Source: Novosphingobium sp. (lineage in GTDB: Bacteria > Pseudomonadota > Alphaproteobacteria > Sphingomonadales > Sphingomonadaceae). Taken from it: a stretch of DNA of 64,000 nt. This document shows, in pieces, positions 17,769 through 26,935 of the stretch (position 1 is its first letter; every line of letters starts with the position of its first letter). The position numbers were made by a program, and so were the translations under genes. Location of the stretch: the NCBI RefSeq assembly GCF_030696665.1, contig NZ_JAUYRV010000046.1, forward strand, positions 62,001 to 126,000. The letters are read 5' to 3'. A model generated the notes under the pieces. The model did no database searches, was not told the origin of the DNA, and saw only the letters and a list, made by a program, of their open reading frames with translations.

Positions 17769-19154
17769 TCAGTCGTCTTCATCATCATCACGCCGCTCGG
17801 CCATGCCGAGGAGCTTGAGCTTGCGGTGCAGAGCCGAGCGTTCCATGCCGATGAAGCTGGCGGTCTTGGAAATATTGCCCGAGAACCGGCGGATCTGGAC
17901 CTTCAGATATTCACGCTCAAAGTTCTCACGCGCCTCGCGCAGGGGGACGCCCATCAGCGTCGAACCACTCGAATCACCGCCTATCGGAGTGGCCACGATC
18001 TCGGAAGGCAGCATGTCCGAATCGATGCGGGCGAGACGATCGCGGGGGGCGAGAATTACCGTGCGTTCAACTACGTTGCGAAGCTGACGGACGTTGCCCG
18101 GCCAGTCATAGCTTTGCATTGCAGCCATCGCTTCGGGCGAGACAGCTGGCGGGGTTACGCCCTGCTCATTGGCGCAGCGGGCAAAGAAATGGTCGACGAG
18201 CGCCGGAATGTCGTCACGCCGTTCGATCAGCGACGGGATCGCAACAGGCACGACGTTGAGTCGGTAGTACAGATCCTCGCGGAAGCGACGTTCGGCGATT
18301 TCCTTTTCCAGTGGGCGCGACGAGGACGAGACGACGCGCACATCGACCCGCAATTGCCGGTGCCCGCCGACTCGGACGAAGGACTGTTCGGTAAGGACGC
18401 GCAGGATGCGGGCCTGGCTGGACGCCGGCATGTCTGACACTTCATCGAGGAACAGCGTGCCGCCATCGGCCATTTCGAGCAGCCCTGCCCGCACCAGTTT
18501 GCCGTCCACTTCCTCGCCGAACAGTTCCTGCTCGAACCGTTCAGGCGTGATGCGCGCAGAATTGACCGTCACGAAAGCGTTCTGCGCACGGGGGCTCCAA
18601 GAATGCAGCAACCGCGCGGCGACTTCCTTGCCCGATCCGGCGGGACCAGTGATGAGCAGGCGGCTGCCCGTGTTGGCGACGCGCTTGAGCGTGGCGCGGA
18701 CCTGATTGATCGCCGAACTGTTGCCGGTGAATTCATCGGACATGGCGAAGCCCTGGCGCAGGCGCTGGTTTTCGCGGCGCAGGCGTTCGGTTTCGGTGGC
18801 CCGTTCAACCAGCAGGAGCAGGCGTTCAGCTTCGAATGGCTTTTCGAGAAAGTCCATCGCACCGCGCCCGATGGCCGAGACGGCGGTATCGATATTGCCG
18901 TGGCCGGAAAAGATGATCACCGGCAGTTCCGGCTCGCGCCGCTTGATTTCGTCGAGCACTTCGAGGCCGTCCATTGGGCTGCCGTGGAGCCAGACGTCGA
19001 GCAGCACGAGGCTGGGACGGCGTTCGTCTATTGCGGCAAGCGCCGATGTACTGTCAGCCGCCAATCGGCAGCCATAGCCTTCGTCGGAGAGAACGCCGGC
19101 GACGAGTTCGCGGATGTCGCGTTCGTCGTCCACGATGAGGATGTCGAGTGCCAT
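17769..19154 (-). CDS. ntrX: Response regulator NtrX
   Basis: 461 residues. Partner of the membrane kinase NtrY. Receiver domain 1-120 with phospho-acceptor D53 (LVLLDVWL), AAA+ domain with Walker A GPAGSGKE (170-177) and Walker B GGTLFLDE (231-238), and a Fis-type helix-turn-helix near the C-terminus (NISKTASFIGMERSALHRKL). The region that normally carries the sigma-54 contact loop GAFTGA reads ELFGEEVDGKLVRAG, so the loop is missing. It therefore probably does not activate sigma-54 promoters and may act with the housekeeping sigma or as a repressor. The ATG is 12 bases after the ntrY stop. A 164-bp gap follows before hfq. Confidence 0.93.
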   Translation of the reverse strand: MALDILIVDDERDIRELVAGVLSDEGYGCRLAADSTSALAAIDERRPSLVLLDVWLHGSPMDGLEVLDEIKRREPELPVIIFSGHGNIDTAVSAIGRGAMDFLEKPFEAERLLLLVERATETERLRRENQRLRQGFAMSDEFTGNSSAINQVRATLKRVANTGSRLLITGPAGSGKEVAARLLHSWSPRAQNAFVTVNSARITPERFEQELFGEEVDGKLVRAGLLEMADGGTLFLDEVSDMPASSQARILRVLTEQSFVRVGGHRQLRVDVRVVSSSSRPLEKEIAERRFREDLYYRLNVVPVAIPSLIERRDDIPALVDHFFARCANEQGVTPPAVSPEAMAAMQSYDWPGNVRQLRNVVERTVILAPRDRLARIDSDMLPSEIVATPIGGDSSGSTLMGVPLREARENFEREYLKVQIRRFSGNISKTASFIGMERSALHRKLKLLGMAERRDDDEDD

Positions 19155-19166
19155 GTTGGGGTCCTG

Positions 19167-21425
19167 TCAGTCCTGTTCAGCGTGCGCGGGTGAGGTAGAA
19201 AGCGGATCGCGGGCGAAGCGCATGGTGACGCGGGTGCCGCCACCGGGTTCTGGCGTGAAGGCCATTTCGCCGCCGTGTTCTTCGACGATCTTGTGGACGA
19301 TGGCGAGACCGAGGCCGGTCCCCTTCTCGCGCGTGGTCATGTAAGGTTCGAGGATGCGGTCACGCTCAGCAGGAAGGCCGATGCCGTTATCGGTGACGCT
19401 GACCGTGACAGTCTGGTCATCACCAGCCAGCGTGACGGCGATCCGCCCCCTAAAATCAATATCTGCAGACTTTGATTTCATTTCAATCGCTTCGACTGCA
19501 TTTTTGACAACATTTGTCATAACCTGGCCGAACTGGTGGCGATCGCATTGGACCGGCATCGAAGGCTCGTTGCAGGCAAAGCTGAAATCGATGTTGGCGT
19601 GGGCAACTTCCTGCAAGAACAACGACTGACGCACCAGGTCGCTTGCGTCTTCGGCGCGGAACACCGGCTTTGGCAGGCGGGCGAACGAAGAGAATTCGTC
19701 GACCATTTTGCGCAAATCACCAACTTGACGGATGATCGTGTTCGTCAGTTCTTCAAACAGTTCCGGATCGTTCTCGATCTGACGCCCATATCGCCGCTTC
19801 AGGCGTTCAGTCGCAAGCTGGATTGGCGTTAGCGGGTTCTTGATTTCGTGCGCGATGCGGCGGGCAACGTCGGACCAAGCGGCGCGGCGCTGGTCAAGCA
19901 ACTGTCGGGTGATATCTTCAAAGGTGATAACGTGACCGTTGCTGTCCTGCGCCACGCGCACGGCAAGCGTGCGCAGATCACCGTCGAGCGGGTGCTGGAT
20001 CACGTTGTTGGGCTGGCCGGAGGCAACGAGTTGGGCAAAGACCGGCGAGAGTTCCACCAAGGGGCGGCCAATCGGGCTTGGTGCATCAGTGGGCAGAATT
20101 ACGCGCTGAGCCGACGAATTGATCAATTGCACGGCCCCATCGCGCCCAATGGAGATGATTCCGGCGGTGATGGATTCGAGCACGGCCTCGATAAAGGCAC
20201 GGCGCACTTCAAGCTGGGCGTTGGCGGAAACAAGCGCCTGCGTCTGCCCTTCAAGCTGCTGGGTCATGCGGTTGAACGCGCGGGCGAGCAAGCCGACCTC
20301 ATCGGTACCGCTGCTTTGCGCGACACGCATGGCAAAGTTGCCACTGCCGATGGTGCGCGCTGCGGATACGAGTTCGGCCAGTGGCGCCACCTGCCTGTCG
20401 GCAAAACGCAGTGCGGCCCATACCGCGACGGCAACCAGCGCAAGGCTGACCGCGAACAACAACACATTAAAGCGCAGCTGCAGCGCCCTCGCCCGCGTGG
20501 TCAGCATGTCGTAGGACTTGAGCACGGTTTGCGCGCGCTCCCACTGTTCAAGCGCAAGTGCGTTCGACGTGCGGGCGGCATAGAGATAGATGCCGCGCTG
20601 CTTGTCTACCGGCGTGATGGCTTCGATGCGTTCGGCAGAAGCGTTGACGACGACCATTTCCCCTGAATCGAGGCGCTTCAGATCCTGATTGGTGACACGT
20701 TGCTGGCGTTCAGACTTTTCGGGGTCGACGATGGCCGCAGTGCGAAGCGAGCCGTCGGGCATACGCTCCAGAATCGCGGACTCGTTCATCTTGCGGCCGA
20801 GCACCTGATACGAATAGCCCTCGGCGAATTCGGTCGACGTGATCGGGGCTTGATTCAAATAATCGCGGATGTCGCCCGCCATTGCGATGGTTTCGTTGCC
20901 CACATCGCGCAGCTTGTCTTCATAATACCCGCGCGCAAGCTGGTTCGCGTTTTCGAGCATGCCGCGCGAATTGTCGGAGAACCAGAACTCTACACCGGAC
21001 TGGAACAGCAGCGAGGCAAAGACCACCACCAGCAGCGTGGGAATGGCCGCAATCAACGAGAACAGCCAGACGAGCCGCACATGAAGCCTCCCGCTTGATC
21101 CCAGCAGGCTTTTGGTGGCGCGGCGAATGGCGAGACGGCGCCCCCCCAGCACGAGCAGTGCCATAGCCGGAACCAGCGTGCCGATCAGCAGGCTCGACGT
21201 GAGGCGCGAAGGCAAAATCTGGCCGTCGGAGCTTGCGCCGGTCAGCGTAAGCCAACTGACCGACAGCATCAGGGCAAGAATGGTGGTGGCCGCAACTTCA
21301 AGCAGAAAGAAGACGTTTGCCCTGCGCAAGCTTAGGAGCGCGCGGCGATACCAGCGCGGCATTCGGCGGATCGAAACTTTGCCGGCCTGTTGCATAGTTG
21401 CAAGGTAACAACACCCCTGTTGCAT
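19167..21425 (-). CDS. ntrY: Sensor histidine kinase NtrY
   Basis: Up to 752 residues. Membrane kinase of the NtrYX system, involved in nitrogen and redox responses. Several N-terminal transmembrane segments surround a periplasmic sensor region, followed by HAMP, PAS and a kinase core with [13 protein letters not shown] (phospho-His about residue 526), N-box VVKNAVEAIE, DNGIGLP and GTGLGLAIV. The start is uncertain: ATGs at 21425, 21395 and 21362 are all in frame and none has a good ribosome site. The two upstream ones lie inside or beside a repeated palindrome, so 21362 (MPRWYRR) may be the real start. The coordinates give the outer limit. ntrX follows after 12 bases. Confidence 0.92.
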   Translation of the reverse strand: MQQGCCYLATMQQAGKVSIRRMPRWYRRALLSLRRANVFFLLEVAATTILALMLSVSWLTLTGASSDGQILPSRLTSSLLIGTLVPAMALLVLGGRRLAIRRATKSLLGSSGRLHVRLVWLFSLIAAIPTLLVVVFASLLFQSGVEFWFSDNSRGMLENANQLARGYYEDKLRDVGNETIAMAGDIRDYLNQAPITSTEFAEGYSYQVLGRKMNESAILERMPDGSLRTAAIVDPEKSERQQRVTNQDLKRLDSGEMVVVNASAERIEAITPVDKQRGIYLYAARTSNALALEQWERAQTVLKSYDMLTTRARALQLRFNVLLFAVSLALVAVAVWAALRFADRQVAPLAELVSAARTIGSGNFAMRVAQSSGTDEVGLLARAFNRMTQQLEGQTQALVSANAQLEVRRAFIEAVLESITAGIISIGRDGAVQLINSSAQRVILPTDAPSPIGRPLVELSPVFAQLVASGQPNNVIQHPLDGDLRTLAVRVAQDSNGHVITFEDITRQLLDQRRAAWSDVARRIAHEIKNPLTPIQLATERLKRRYGRQIENDPELFEELTNTIIRQVGDLRKMVDEFSSFARLPKPVFRAEDASDLVRQSLFLQEVAHANIDFSFACNEPSMPVQCDRHQFGQVMTNVVKNAVEAIEMKSKSADIDFRGRIAVTLAGDDQTVTVSVTDNGIGLPAERDRILEPYMTTREKGTGLGLAIVHKIVEEHGGEMAFTPEPGGGTRVTMRFARDPLSTSPAHAEQD

Positions 21426-21434
21426 AAATGCAAG
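21386..21434. promoter_or_regulatory. Two 19-bp operator-like repeats at the ntrY start
   Basis: CCTGTTGCATAGTTGCAAG (21386-21404) and CCTGTTGCATAAATGCAAG (21416-21434) match at 17 of 19 positions, lie 30 bp apart, and each contains a perfect inverted repeat TTGCA-N4-TGCAA. This is the pattern of a dimeric regulator binding cooperatively on one DNA face. The site lies in the 72-bp ntrC-ntrY gap and the outermost ntrY codons, so it probably controls a separate ntrYX promoter. The regulator is unknown; NtrX autoregulation is one possibility. Confidence 0.6.
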
Positions 21435-21497
21435 CAGAAACCGACCAACGCCAGACTACGCGGGATAAACGACTGATCGGCACAAGAGCGTGGATGT

Positions 21498-22934
21498 TCA
21501 ATCCCTGCGCGATACATCTTCCGGCGATATCGCAAGGTCGACAAGACGCTTGCGCAACGTGTTGCGATTGATGCCCAGTATCTGCGCGGCGCGAAGCTGA
21601 TTGCCGCCGGTCTGCGCCAGGACATTCAGAAATAGCGGCCGCTCAAAGGCTGCCAGCGCAGCATCATAAACCGTCCCCGCCGCAGGGGCATTGCCAGCAA
21701 CCCAATGATCGACCGCCGCAGCCAGATCGGACGGATCGGTGGGCAGACCGGATCCGGTGCTTTGGACTGCGGCATTTTCGGCCTGCGCCAGCAAAGGCTC
21801 AATCGTGGCAACGTCAACAAGTTCGTCCCGCGCCAGCAAGGCGAGGCGATAAATGAAGTTGCGCAATTCGCGCACGTTGCCGCGCCAAGGCTGGCGTGAA
21901 AGCAAATCGACACCGGCCTGCGTCATTTGGCGGCGCGGCAGGCCTTCAGCCGCAGCACGGGTCAGGAAGTGACGGGACAGCGCCGCAATATCATCGGCGC
22001 GCTCCCGCAAAGGCGGTAACTCGATAGGGACGACCGCGAGGCGATAGTAGAGGTCTTCACGGAACGTGCCGGCAGCGATCATCGGCAGGAGATCGCGATT
22101 GGTGGCCGCGACGATTCGGCAATCGAGGGTTATCTCGTCTCGCCCGCCGACCCGGCGGATGCGGCCTGATTGCAGCGCGCGCAGCAGGCGGGTTTGCGCC
22201 TGCATTGGCATGTCACCAATTTCGTCGAGGAACAGCGTCCCGCTGCTGGCTTGTTCGAATTTGCCGATGGACCTGGCGACTGCGCCGGTAAACGCACCCT
22301 TTTCGTGACCGAACAGTTCACTTTCGATCAGTTCTGCGGGGATGGCCGCAGTGTTTACGGCTATAAACGGGCCTGAGCGGCGATTGCCAAGCTGGTGGAT
22401 TGCTTCGGCGACCAGTTCCTTGCCCGTGCCGGATTCGCCCAAGATCAGCACCGTCAGATCATTGCGCAGGACGCGCGTGATCATGCGGTAGACCGCCTGC
22501 ATCGCCGCGCTGCGACCGACCAGCGGTAAGCCTTGCGGGACGTCCTCCGGCAGATCGGGTTCCGCTGCCTCGGCCATCCCGATGGCTTGGGTTACCGTGC
22601 GGACCAGTTCTTCAAGGTCGAAAGGCTTGGGGAAATATTCGAAGGCCCCGGTGTCACTGGCGCGGACAGCGGTATCGAGTGTGTTTTGTGCCGAAAGAAT
22701 GATGATCGGCAACGAAGGATGCGCTTCGCGCACGGGACCGAGCGTTTCGATGCCATCGCCGTCGAGCAGCATCACGTCAGTCAGCAGAAGGCGGTAGTCA
22801 GCCCCTGCGAGAAAGCGATCCCTGCCAGCGATGGAATCGCAACGGTCGACATTAAACCCTTCGGCTTCGAGTGCCGCGGTGATGACTAGGGCGATGGATG
22901 CGTCATCTTCGACGAGCAGGACGCGCTTGGTCAT
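21498..22934 (-). CDS. ntrC: Nitrogen regulation response regulator NtrC
   Basis: 478 residues. Sigma-54-dependent activator of nitrogen-assimilation genes, phosphorylated by NtrB. Receiver with D53 (LLTDVMLLDG), AAA+ domain with Walker A GESGTGKE (166-173), an intact GAFTGA loop (213-218), Walker B TLFLDEIGDM, and a C-terminal Fis-type helix-turn-helix (NQLRAAQILGINRNTLRKRL). The ATG is in an ATGA overlap with the ntrB stop. The preserved GAFTGA contrasts with the neighbouring NtrX. Confidence 0.95.
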   Translation of the reverse strand: MTKRVLLVEDDASIALVITAALEAEGFNVDRCDSIAGRDRFLAGADYRLLLTDVMLLDGDGIETLGPVREAHPSLPIIILSAQNTLDTAVRASDTGAFEYFPKPFDLEELVRTVTQAIGMAEAAEPDLPEDVPQGLPLVGRSAAMQAVYRMITRVLRNDLTVLILGESGTGKELVAEAIHQLGNRRSGPFIAVNTAAIPAELIESELFGHEKGAFTGAVARSIGKFEQASSGTLFLDEIGDMPMQAQTRLLRALQSGRIRRVGGRDEITLDCRIVAATNRDLLPMIAAGTFREDLYYRLAVVPIELPPLRERADDIAALSRHFLTRAAAEGLPRRQMTQAGVDLLSRQPWRGNVRELRNFIYRLALLARDELVDVATIEPLLAQAENAAVQSTGSGLPTDPSDLAAAVDHWVAGNAPAAGTVYDAALAAFERPLFLNVLAQTGGNQLRAAQILGINRNTLRKRLVDLAISPEDVSRRD

Positions 22935-24049
22935 AGCTGCACCGATCCAGCGACTGGGAGGTGGATGCGGAAATGAGTCAGGCCCTGCGCCTCGTCCCGA
23001 TCATGAGTGATGCGGCCATTCATTTCGCGCACCAGCTTCTGCACCAGCGCCAGACCGAGGCCCTGCCCGTTCTTTTTGCCGGTCACGAACGGCTCAAAAA
23101 TGTGATCGCGCAGTTTGGGGTCGATCCCCGGGCCGTTGTCGGAAACGCGCAATTCAATAGGCAGCCGCAACGGCTTTCCTCCCGGCCCTGCGTGAAGCTG
23201 GATGCCGCTGGCAAAGCGCGTGCGGACCGAAATCTTCGGCGCCCCCTCATGCTGGCAAGCCTCTCGCGCATTGCTCATCAGGTTGAGCAGGACTTGCACC
23301 AGCGAATCCGGATTGGCCATGATCGGGGGAAGCGAAGGATCGAACGCCTCTTCGATAAGCGCCGCTCCGGGATGCGCTGCAGTGATTACTGCCTGCGCAC
23401 GGCGCACGGCTTCATGAAGGTTGCACTGCTGGGCAGGTTCGGCACTTCGGCGCGAAAGCGACTGCATCTGATCGATCAGCTTGGCAATGCGATCCACTTC
23501 AGCCGTGATCAGACCGGTCATCGCGCGATCACGTTCCGAAAGCTTGCGATCAAGCAACTGTGCCGCGCCGCGTATGCCGGCGAGAGGGTTCTTGATTTCA
23601 TGTGCGAGTACATCGGGCGCACGCAGGGCGATTCCCTCCCCGCCCCCGGCCCCGCTGCCATCACCGCTCAACGCCTCAACCCCGACGCCTTCGTGCAGCA
23701 TCAACAATTGCCAGCCCGGACAATGCGTTACCGGGCTGGTCATCACGTCAAACCGGCGCGGTGGCTGGCCCATGATGCGCACCCGCACGCCGCGCGCGAA
23801 CAGTTGCGCCTCACCATCGGCAAGGCGGCCCAAGATAAGGGGCTCTTCAAAATCGAACAGTTCGGAGACCGATTTGCCGACGAGGCGGCGGTAGCTTTGC
23901 CCCATCAACTGCTCAGCAGCCGGGTTGACCGTGGCGACGATCAGATCCGGGTCGAGCTGCAAAAGGGCGAGCGGAAGGCTGGCGACAACGCGCTTGGGTT
24001 CAGGCTTTTGCCCGGGTTCGGAACGGCGCCAGTCGGGAAGCGCGATCAT
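22931..24049 (-). CDS. ntrB: Nitrogen regulation sensor kinase NtrB
   Basis: 372 residues. Soluble kinase/phosphatase that responds to PII signalling and controls NtrC. A PAS-like domain (about 20-120) precedes the dimerisation helix with [15 protein letters not shown] (phospho-His 150), then an ATPase domain with [19 protein letters not shown] and GQGLGLALV. No transmembrane segment. Four-base overlaps join it to dusB upstream and ntrC downstream. Confidence 0.95.
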   Translation of the reverse strand: MIALPDWRRSEPGQKPEPKRVVASLPLALLQLDPDLIVATVNPAAEQLMGQSYRRLVGKSVSELFDFEEPLILGRLADGEAQLFARGVRVRIMGQPPRRFDVMTSPVTHCPGWQLLMLHEGVGVEALSGDGSGAGGGEGIALRAPDVLAHEIKNPLAGIRGAAQLLDRKLSERDRAMTGLITAEVDRIAKLIDQMQSLSRRSAEPAQQCNLHEAVRRAQAVITAAHPGAALIEEAFDPSLPPIMANPDSLVQVLLNLMSNAREACQHEGAPKISVRTRFASGIQLHAGPGGKPLRLPIELRVSDNGPGIDPKLRDHIFEPFVTGKKNGQGLGLALVQKLVREMNGRITHDRDEAQGLTHFRIHLPVAGSVQL

Positions 24050-25095
24050 GCGGCGGCGCGCTGGCCAGCTGTTTCGGCAGCAATGAGTTGGTGCTCTATC
24101 GCGCGACCATAGAAGTCGGCGAGGCTGGCGAGGACCGCTTCAGGATCGTCGATGAAGTTGACCTTGTTGCGGAAATCGGCCGAGCCGTGGAGGCCCTTGG
24201 TGTACCAGCCCATGTGTTTGCGCGCCATGTTGACGCCGGTGATCGTGCCGTAATGCTCCTGCATTGCGTGATAGTGTTCGACGATCAGGGCGTATTGTTC
24301 GGGCAGGGTCGGATCGGCCAGAGGCTCCCCGGTACTCAGCCAGTGCATGATCTGGCCCAGCAGCCAAGGACGGCCATAGGAGCCGCGACCGATCATCACG
24401 CCGTCAGCGCCGCTTTGCGCGATGGCGGTGGCCACGTCCTCGATACCGCAAATGTCGCCATTGACGATCACGGGGATGGATACCGCATCCTTCACACTGC
24501 GCACGAAGGCCCAGTCGGCAGTGCCCTTGTACAGCTGGTTGCGTGTCCGACCGTGGACGGTGATCATCTTGGCACCCAGATCTTCGGCAATGCGCGCCAA
24601 TTCCGGGGCGTTGAGGCTGTCGTGGCACCAGCCCATGCGCATCTTGACGGTGACGGGAACATTCACCGCCTTGACCGTCGCCTCGATCAGGCGGGTGGCA
24701 AGCGGGATGTCGCGCATAAGGGCTGAACCGGCGTCGCCATTGACGACCTTGCGGACCGGGCAACCCATGTTGATGTCGATGATCGCCGCACCCTTGTCCT
24801 CCGAGAGCTTGGCGGCTTCGGCCATCTGATCAGGCTCGCACCCGACAAGTTGCATCGACACGGGCTCTTCGATCGGATGCCACGCAGCCTTCTGGATCGA
24901 CTGGCGGGTTTCGCGGATCGCGGCTGGGCTGGCGATCATCTCGGTCACGTTCAGGCCGGAACCGAAGCGGCGCACGATGGTGCGGAACGGCAGGTCCGAA
25001 ACGCCCGTCATAGGGGCGAGCACGACCGGGCAATCGACGGTGACAGGGCCGACCTGAATGGGCTTCAACTGTGGCGGGACGGGGACTTCGGACAT
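24046..25095 (-). CDS. dusB: tRNA-dihydrouridine synthase
   Basis: 349 residues. FMN enzyme that reduces specific uridines to dihydrouridine in tRNA; the orthologue upstream of ntrBC is the old nifR3. TIM-barrel motifs: [15 protein letters not shown], the catalytic Cys112 in [22 protein letters not shown], and the FMN phosphate site [16 protein letters not shown]. Normal length. First gene of the ntr block, with an ATGA overlap to ntrB. A hairpin lies 10 bases upstream of the ATG. Confidence 0.95.
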   Translation of the reverse strand: MSEVPVPPQLKPIQVGPVTVDCPVVLAPMTGVSDLPFRTIVRRFGSGLNVTEMIASPAAIRETRQSIQKAAWHPIEEPVSMQLVGCEPDQMAEAAKLSEDKGAAIIDINMGCPVRKVVNGDAGSALMRDIPLATRLIEATVKAVNVPVTVKMRMGWCHDSLNAPELARIAEDLGAKMITVHGRTRNQLYKGTADWAFVRSVKDAVSIPVIVNGDICGIEDVATAIAQSGADGVMIGRGSYGRPWLLGQIMHWLSTGEPLADPTLPEQYALIVEHYHAMQEHYGTITGVNMARKHMGWYTKGLHGSADFRNKVNFIDDPEAVLASLADFYGRAIEHQLIAAETAGQRAAA

Positions 25096-25105
25096 GGATG
25101 ATCAA

Positions 25106-25124
25106 CTGCCTAAAAAACAGGCAG
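25106..25124 (-). promoter_or_regulatory. Leader hairpin before dusB
   Basis: On the - strand: CTGCCT, loop GTTTTTT, AGGCAG, ending about 10 bases before the dusB ATG. It could hide or space the ribosome site, or be a protein-binding operator between the divergent dusB and ispDF genes. Confidence 0.35.
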
Positions 25125-25196
25125 CGCTTAGTCGATTACAGGTGAAACGGCAAGGCTGTTGCTCCGGCATGCCAAGCGCTGGTAGAGGCGCGGCGG

Positions 25197-26357
25197 ATGG
25201 ACGCTTCTCTTCCTCTCGGGCCAACGCGGATCGCGGCGGTTGTGGTCGCTGCGGGCAAAGGGCTGCGCACGGGTGGTGCGGTGCCCAAGCAATTCGTGGT
25301 GTGGCGCGGAAAGCCACTGCTGCGTCACTCGGTTGAAGCATTACTGCAGGCTGGGGTCGCCCCCGTGATCGTGGCGATACCTGATGGCTGGGAAGATATT
25401 GCCGCCGAGGCGTTGGCTGGTCTTTCGCAAGTGCGATTCGTGGTGGGCGGGGCGACGCGGCAGGAATCGGTTAGGGCGGCACTTGAGGCGATTGAAGCTG
25501 ATGCTCCTGTCAAAGTGCTGATCCACGATGCTGCGCGTCCCGTGCTGCCTCGTGCGGTCATTACTGGCCTTCTAGGTGCATTGGATGGCGCTTTAGGTGC
25601 TGTTCCGGTTTTGCCCGTGGTAGACAGCATGGTTCGCGGGGCTGAAGGCGCTATTCTTCATCCCGTGGCACGCGAAGAGTTGTACCGGGTGCAGACACCG
25701 CAGGCGTTTGATTACCCCACAATCCTTGTCGCACACCGGGCGTGGAGCGGCACACCGGACGCGGGAGATGACGCGCAAGTGGCGATGGCGGCGGGTCATG
25801 ATGTGGTGCTGGTTGATGGCGATGAAGCGTTGCGCAAGGTGACGTTTGCGGCTGATCTTGAGGAGCAGGCAATGGGCGGTCAGGTCCGCACCGGAATGGG
25901 TTTCGATGTCCATCGACTGGTCGAGGGTGAGGAACTGTGGCTGTGCGGCGTGCGTATCCCGCACGGCAAAGGGCTTTCGGGCCATTCCGACGCTGATGTG
26001 GCGATCCACGCACTGGTGGATGCACTCCTTGGCGCAATTGCGGCGGGCGACATTGGCGATCACTTTCCGCCGTCTGACCCGCAGTGGAAGGGCGCCTCTT
26101 CTGACCGGTTCCTTGCCCACGCAGCGTCCTTGGTGGGCGCGGCAGGGTTTGAGATTGCCAACGTGGATGTCACGGTGATCTGCGAGGCTCCGAAGATCGG
26201 GCCGCACAAAGCAGCGATGCGTGCAGCGCTTGCCCAGATTCTCGGGATTGACTTGGACGCAGTCTCGGTCAAGGCGACTACTACGGAACGCTTGGGTTTG
26301 ACCGGGCGCGGCGAAGGCATTGCGGCACAGGCGGTGGCAACAGTACATGCCCGTTGA
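25197..26357 (+). CDS. ispDF: Bifunctional IspD/IspF, MEP isoprenoid pathway
   Basis: 386 residues, a fusion. The N-terminal IspD part (about 1-225; VVVAAGKGLR, PKQF, IHDAARPVL) makes CDP-methylerythritol. The C-terminal IspF part (about 230-386; MGFDVHRL metal motif, GHSDADVAIHALVDALLGA, ATTTERLGLTGRGEGIAA) makes the cyclic diphosphate. IspE, which works between them, is elsewhere; the fusion is usual in alphaproteobacteria. The ATG follows an AGAGG site. Divergent from dusB, with a 101-bp shared promoter region. Confidence 0.96.
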   Translation: MDASLPLGPTRIAAVVVAAGKGLRTGGAVPKQFVVWRGKPLLRHSVEALLQAGVAPVIVAIPDGWEDIAAEALAGLSQVRFVVGGATRQESVRAALEAIEADAPVKVLIHDAARPVLPRAVITGLLGALDGALGAVPVLPVVDSMVRGAEGAILHPVAREELYRVQTPQAFDYPTILVAHRAWSGTPDAGDDAQVAMAAGHDVVLVDGDEALRKVTFAADLEEQAMGGQVRTGMGFDVHRLVEGEELWLCGVRIPHGKGLSGHSDADVAIHALVDALLGAIAAGDIGDHFPPSDPQWKGASSDRFLAHAASLVGAAGFEIANVDVTVICEAPKIGPHKAAMRAALAQILGIDLDAVSVKATTTERLGLTGRGEGIAAQAVATVHAR

Positions 26358-26379
26358 TCCTTGCAGGAGCTTGAATCAC

Positions 26380-26931
26380 ATGAAAATTTCACGATTTGCT
26401 TTGGCAGCCTCAGCAGGCCTTGCGCTGTTCCAGTCGCAACTGGCGCAAGCCGCGACGGCACCTGCCTCCTGCCTGTCCGAGGCCGAGGTGACGGCGCTGG
26501 TTGGCTATGCCCTGCCCGCCGTGATCGGCGGCACGATGAAGAGCTGCAAGCCGCACCTTGCGACCAATGGTTACTTCGCCACGCGCGGAACCGAATTCCT
26601 CGGCCGCTACGCCGCGCGCAAGGACGCCACCTGGCCGATGGCCAAGGCTGCGTTTCTAAAACTCGGGTCGACCAAGGACAGCAAGATGGTCGATACCATC
26701 GCCAACATGCCGGACGAGGCGGTCCAACCCTTCGTAGAGGGCATTGTCAGCGAAATGGTGGGCAGCGAGATCAAATCTGGCCAGTGCACCGCCATCGAGC
26801 GGGGCGTCCGCCTGCTTTCGCCCCTTCCGCCCGAAAACACGGCTGAACTGGTGACGTTCGTGCTGGTGCTGTCAGACAAGCCAAAGTCGGGCAAAGCTTC
26901 ATCCTTCCCAATTTGCAAGACGGCGGCCTGA
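26380..26931 (+). CDS. Small secreted protein of unknown function, four Cys
   Basis: 183 residues from the ATG at 26380, which has AGGAG ten bases upstream. An earlier in-frame start would overlap the end of ispDF and is rejected. Signal peptide 1-24 (cut after AQA). The mature part has four Cys (31, 56, 136, 179), likely two disulfides, and is mainly helical. No family recognised. It lies between ispDF and cinA on the same strand with gaps of 22 and 4 bases, so it is cotranscribed, but that does not define a role. Confidence 0.75.
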   Translation: MKISRFALAASAGLALFQSQLAQAATAPASCLSEAEVTALVGYALPAVIGGTMKSCKPHLATNGYFATRGTEFLGRYAARKDATWPMAKAAFLKLGSTKDSKMVDTIANMPDEAVQPFVEGIVSEMVGSEIKSGQCTAIERGVRLLSPLPPENTAELVTFVLVLSDKPKSGKASSFPICKTAA

Positions 26932-26935
26932 GCGG

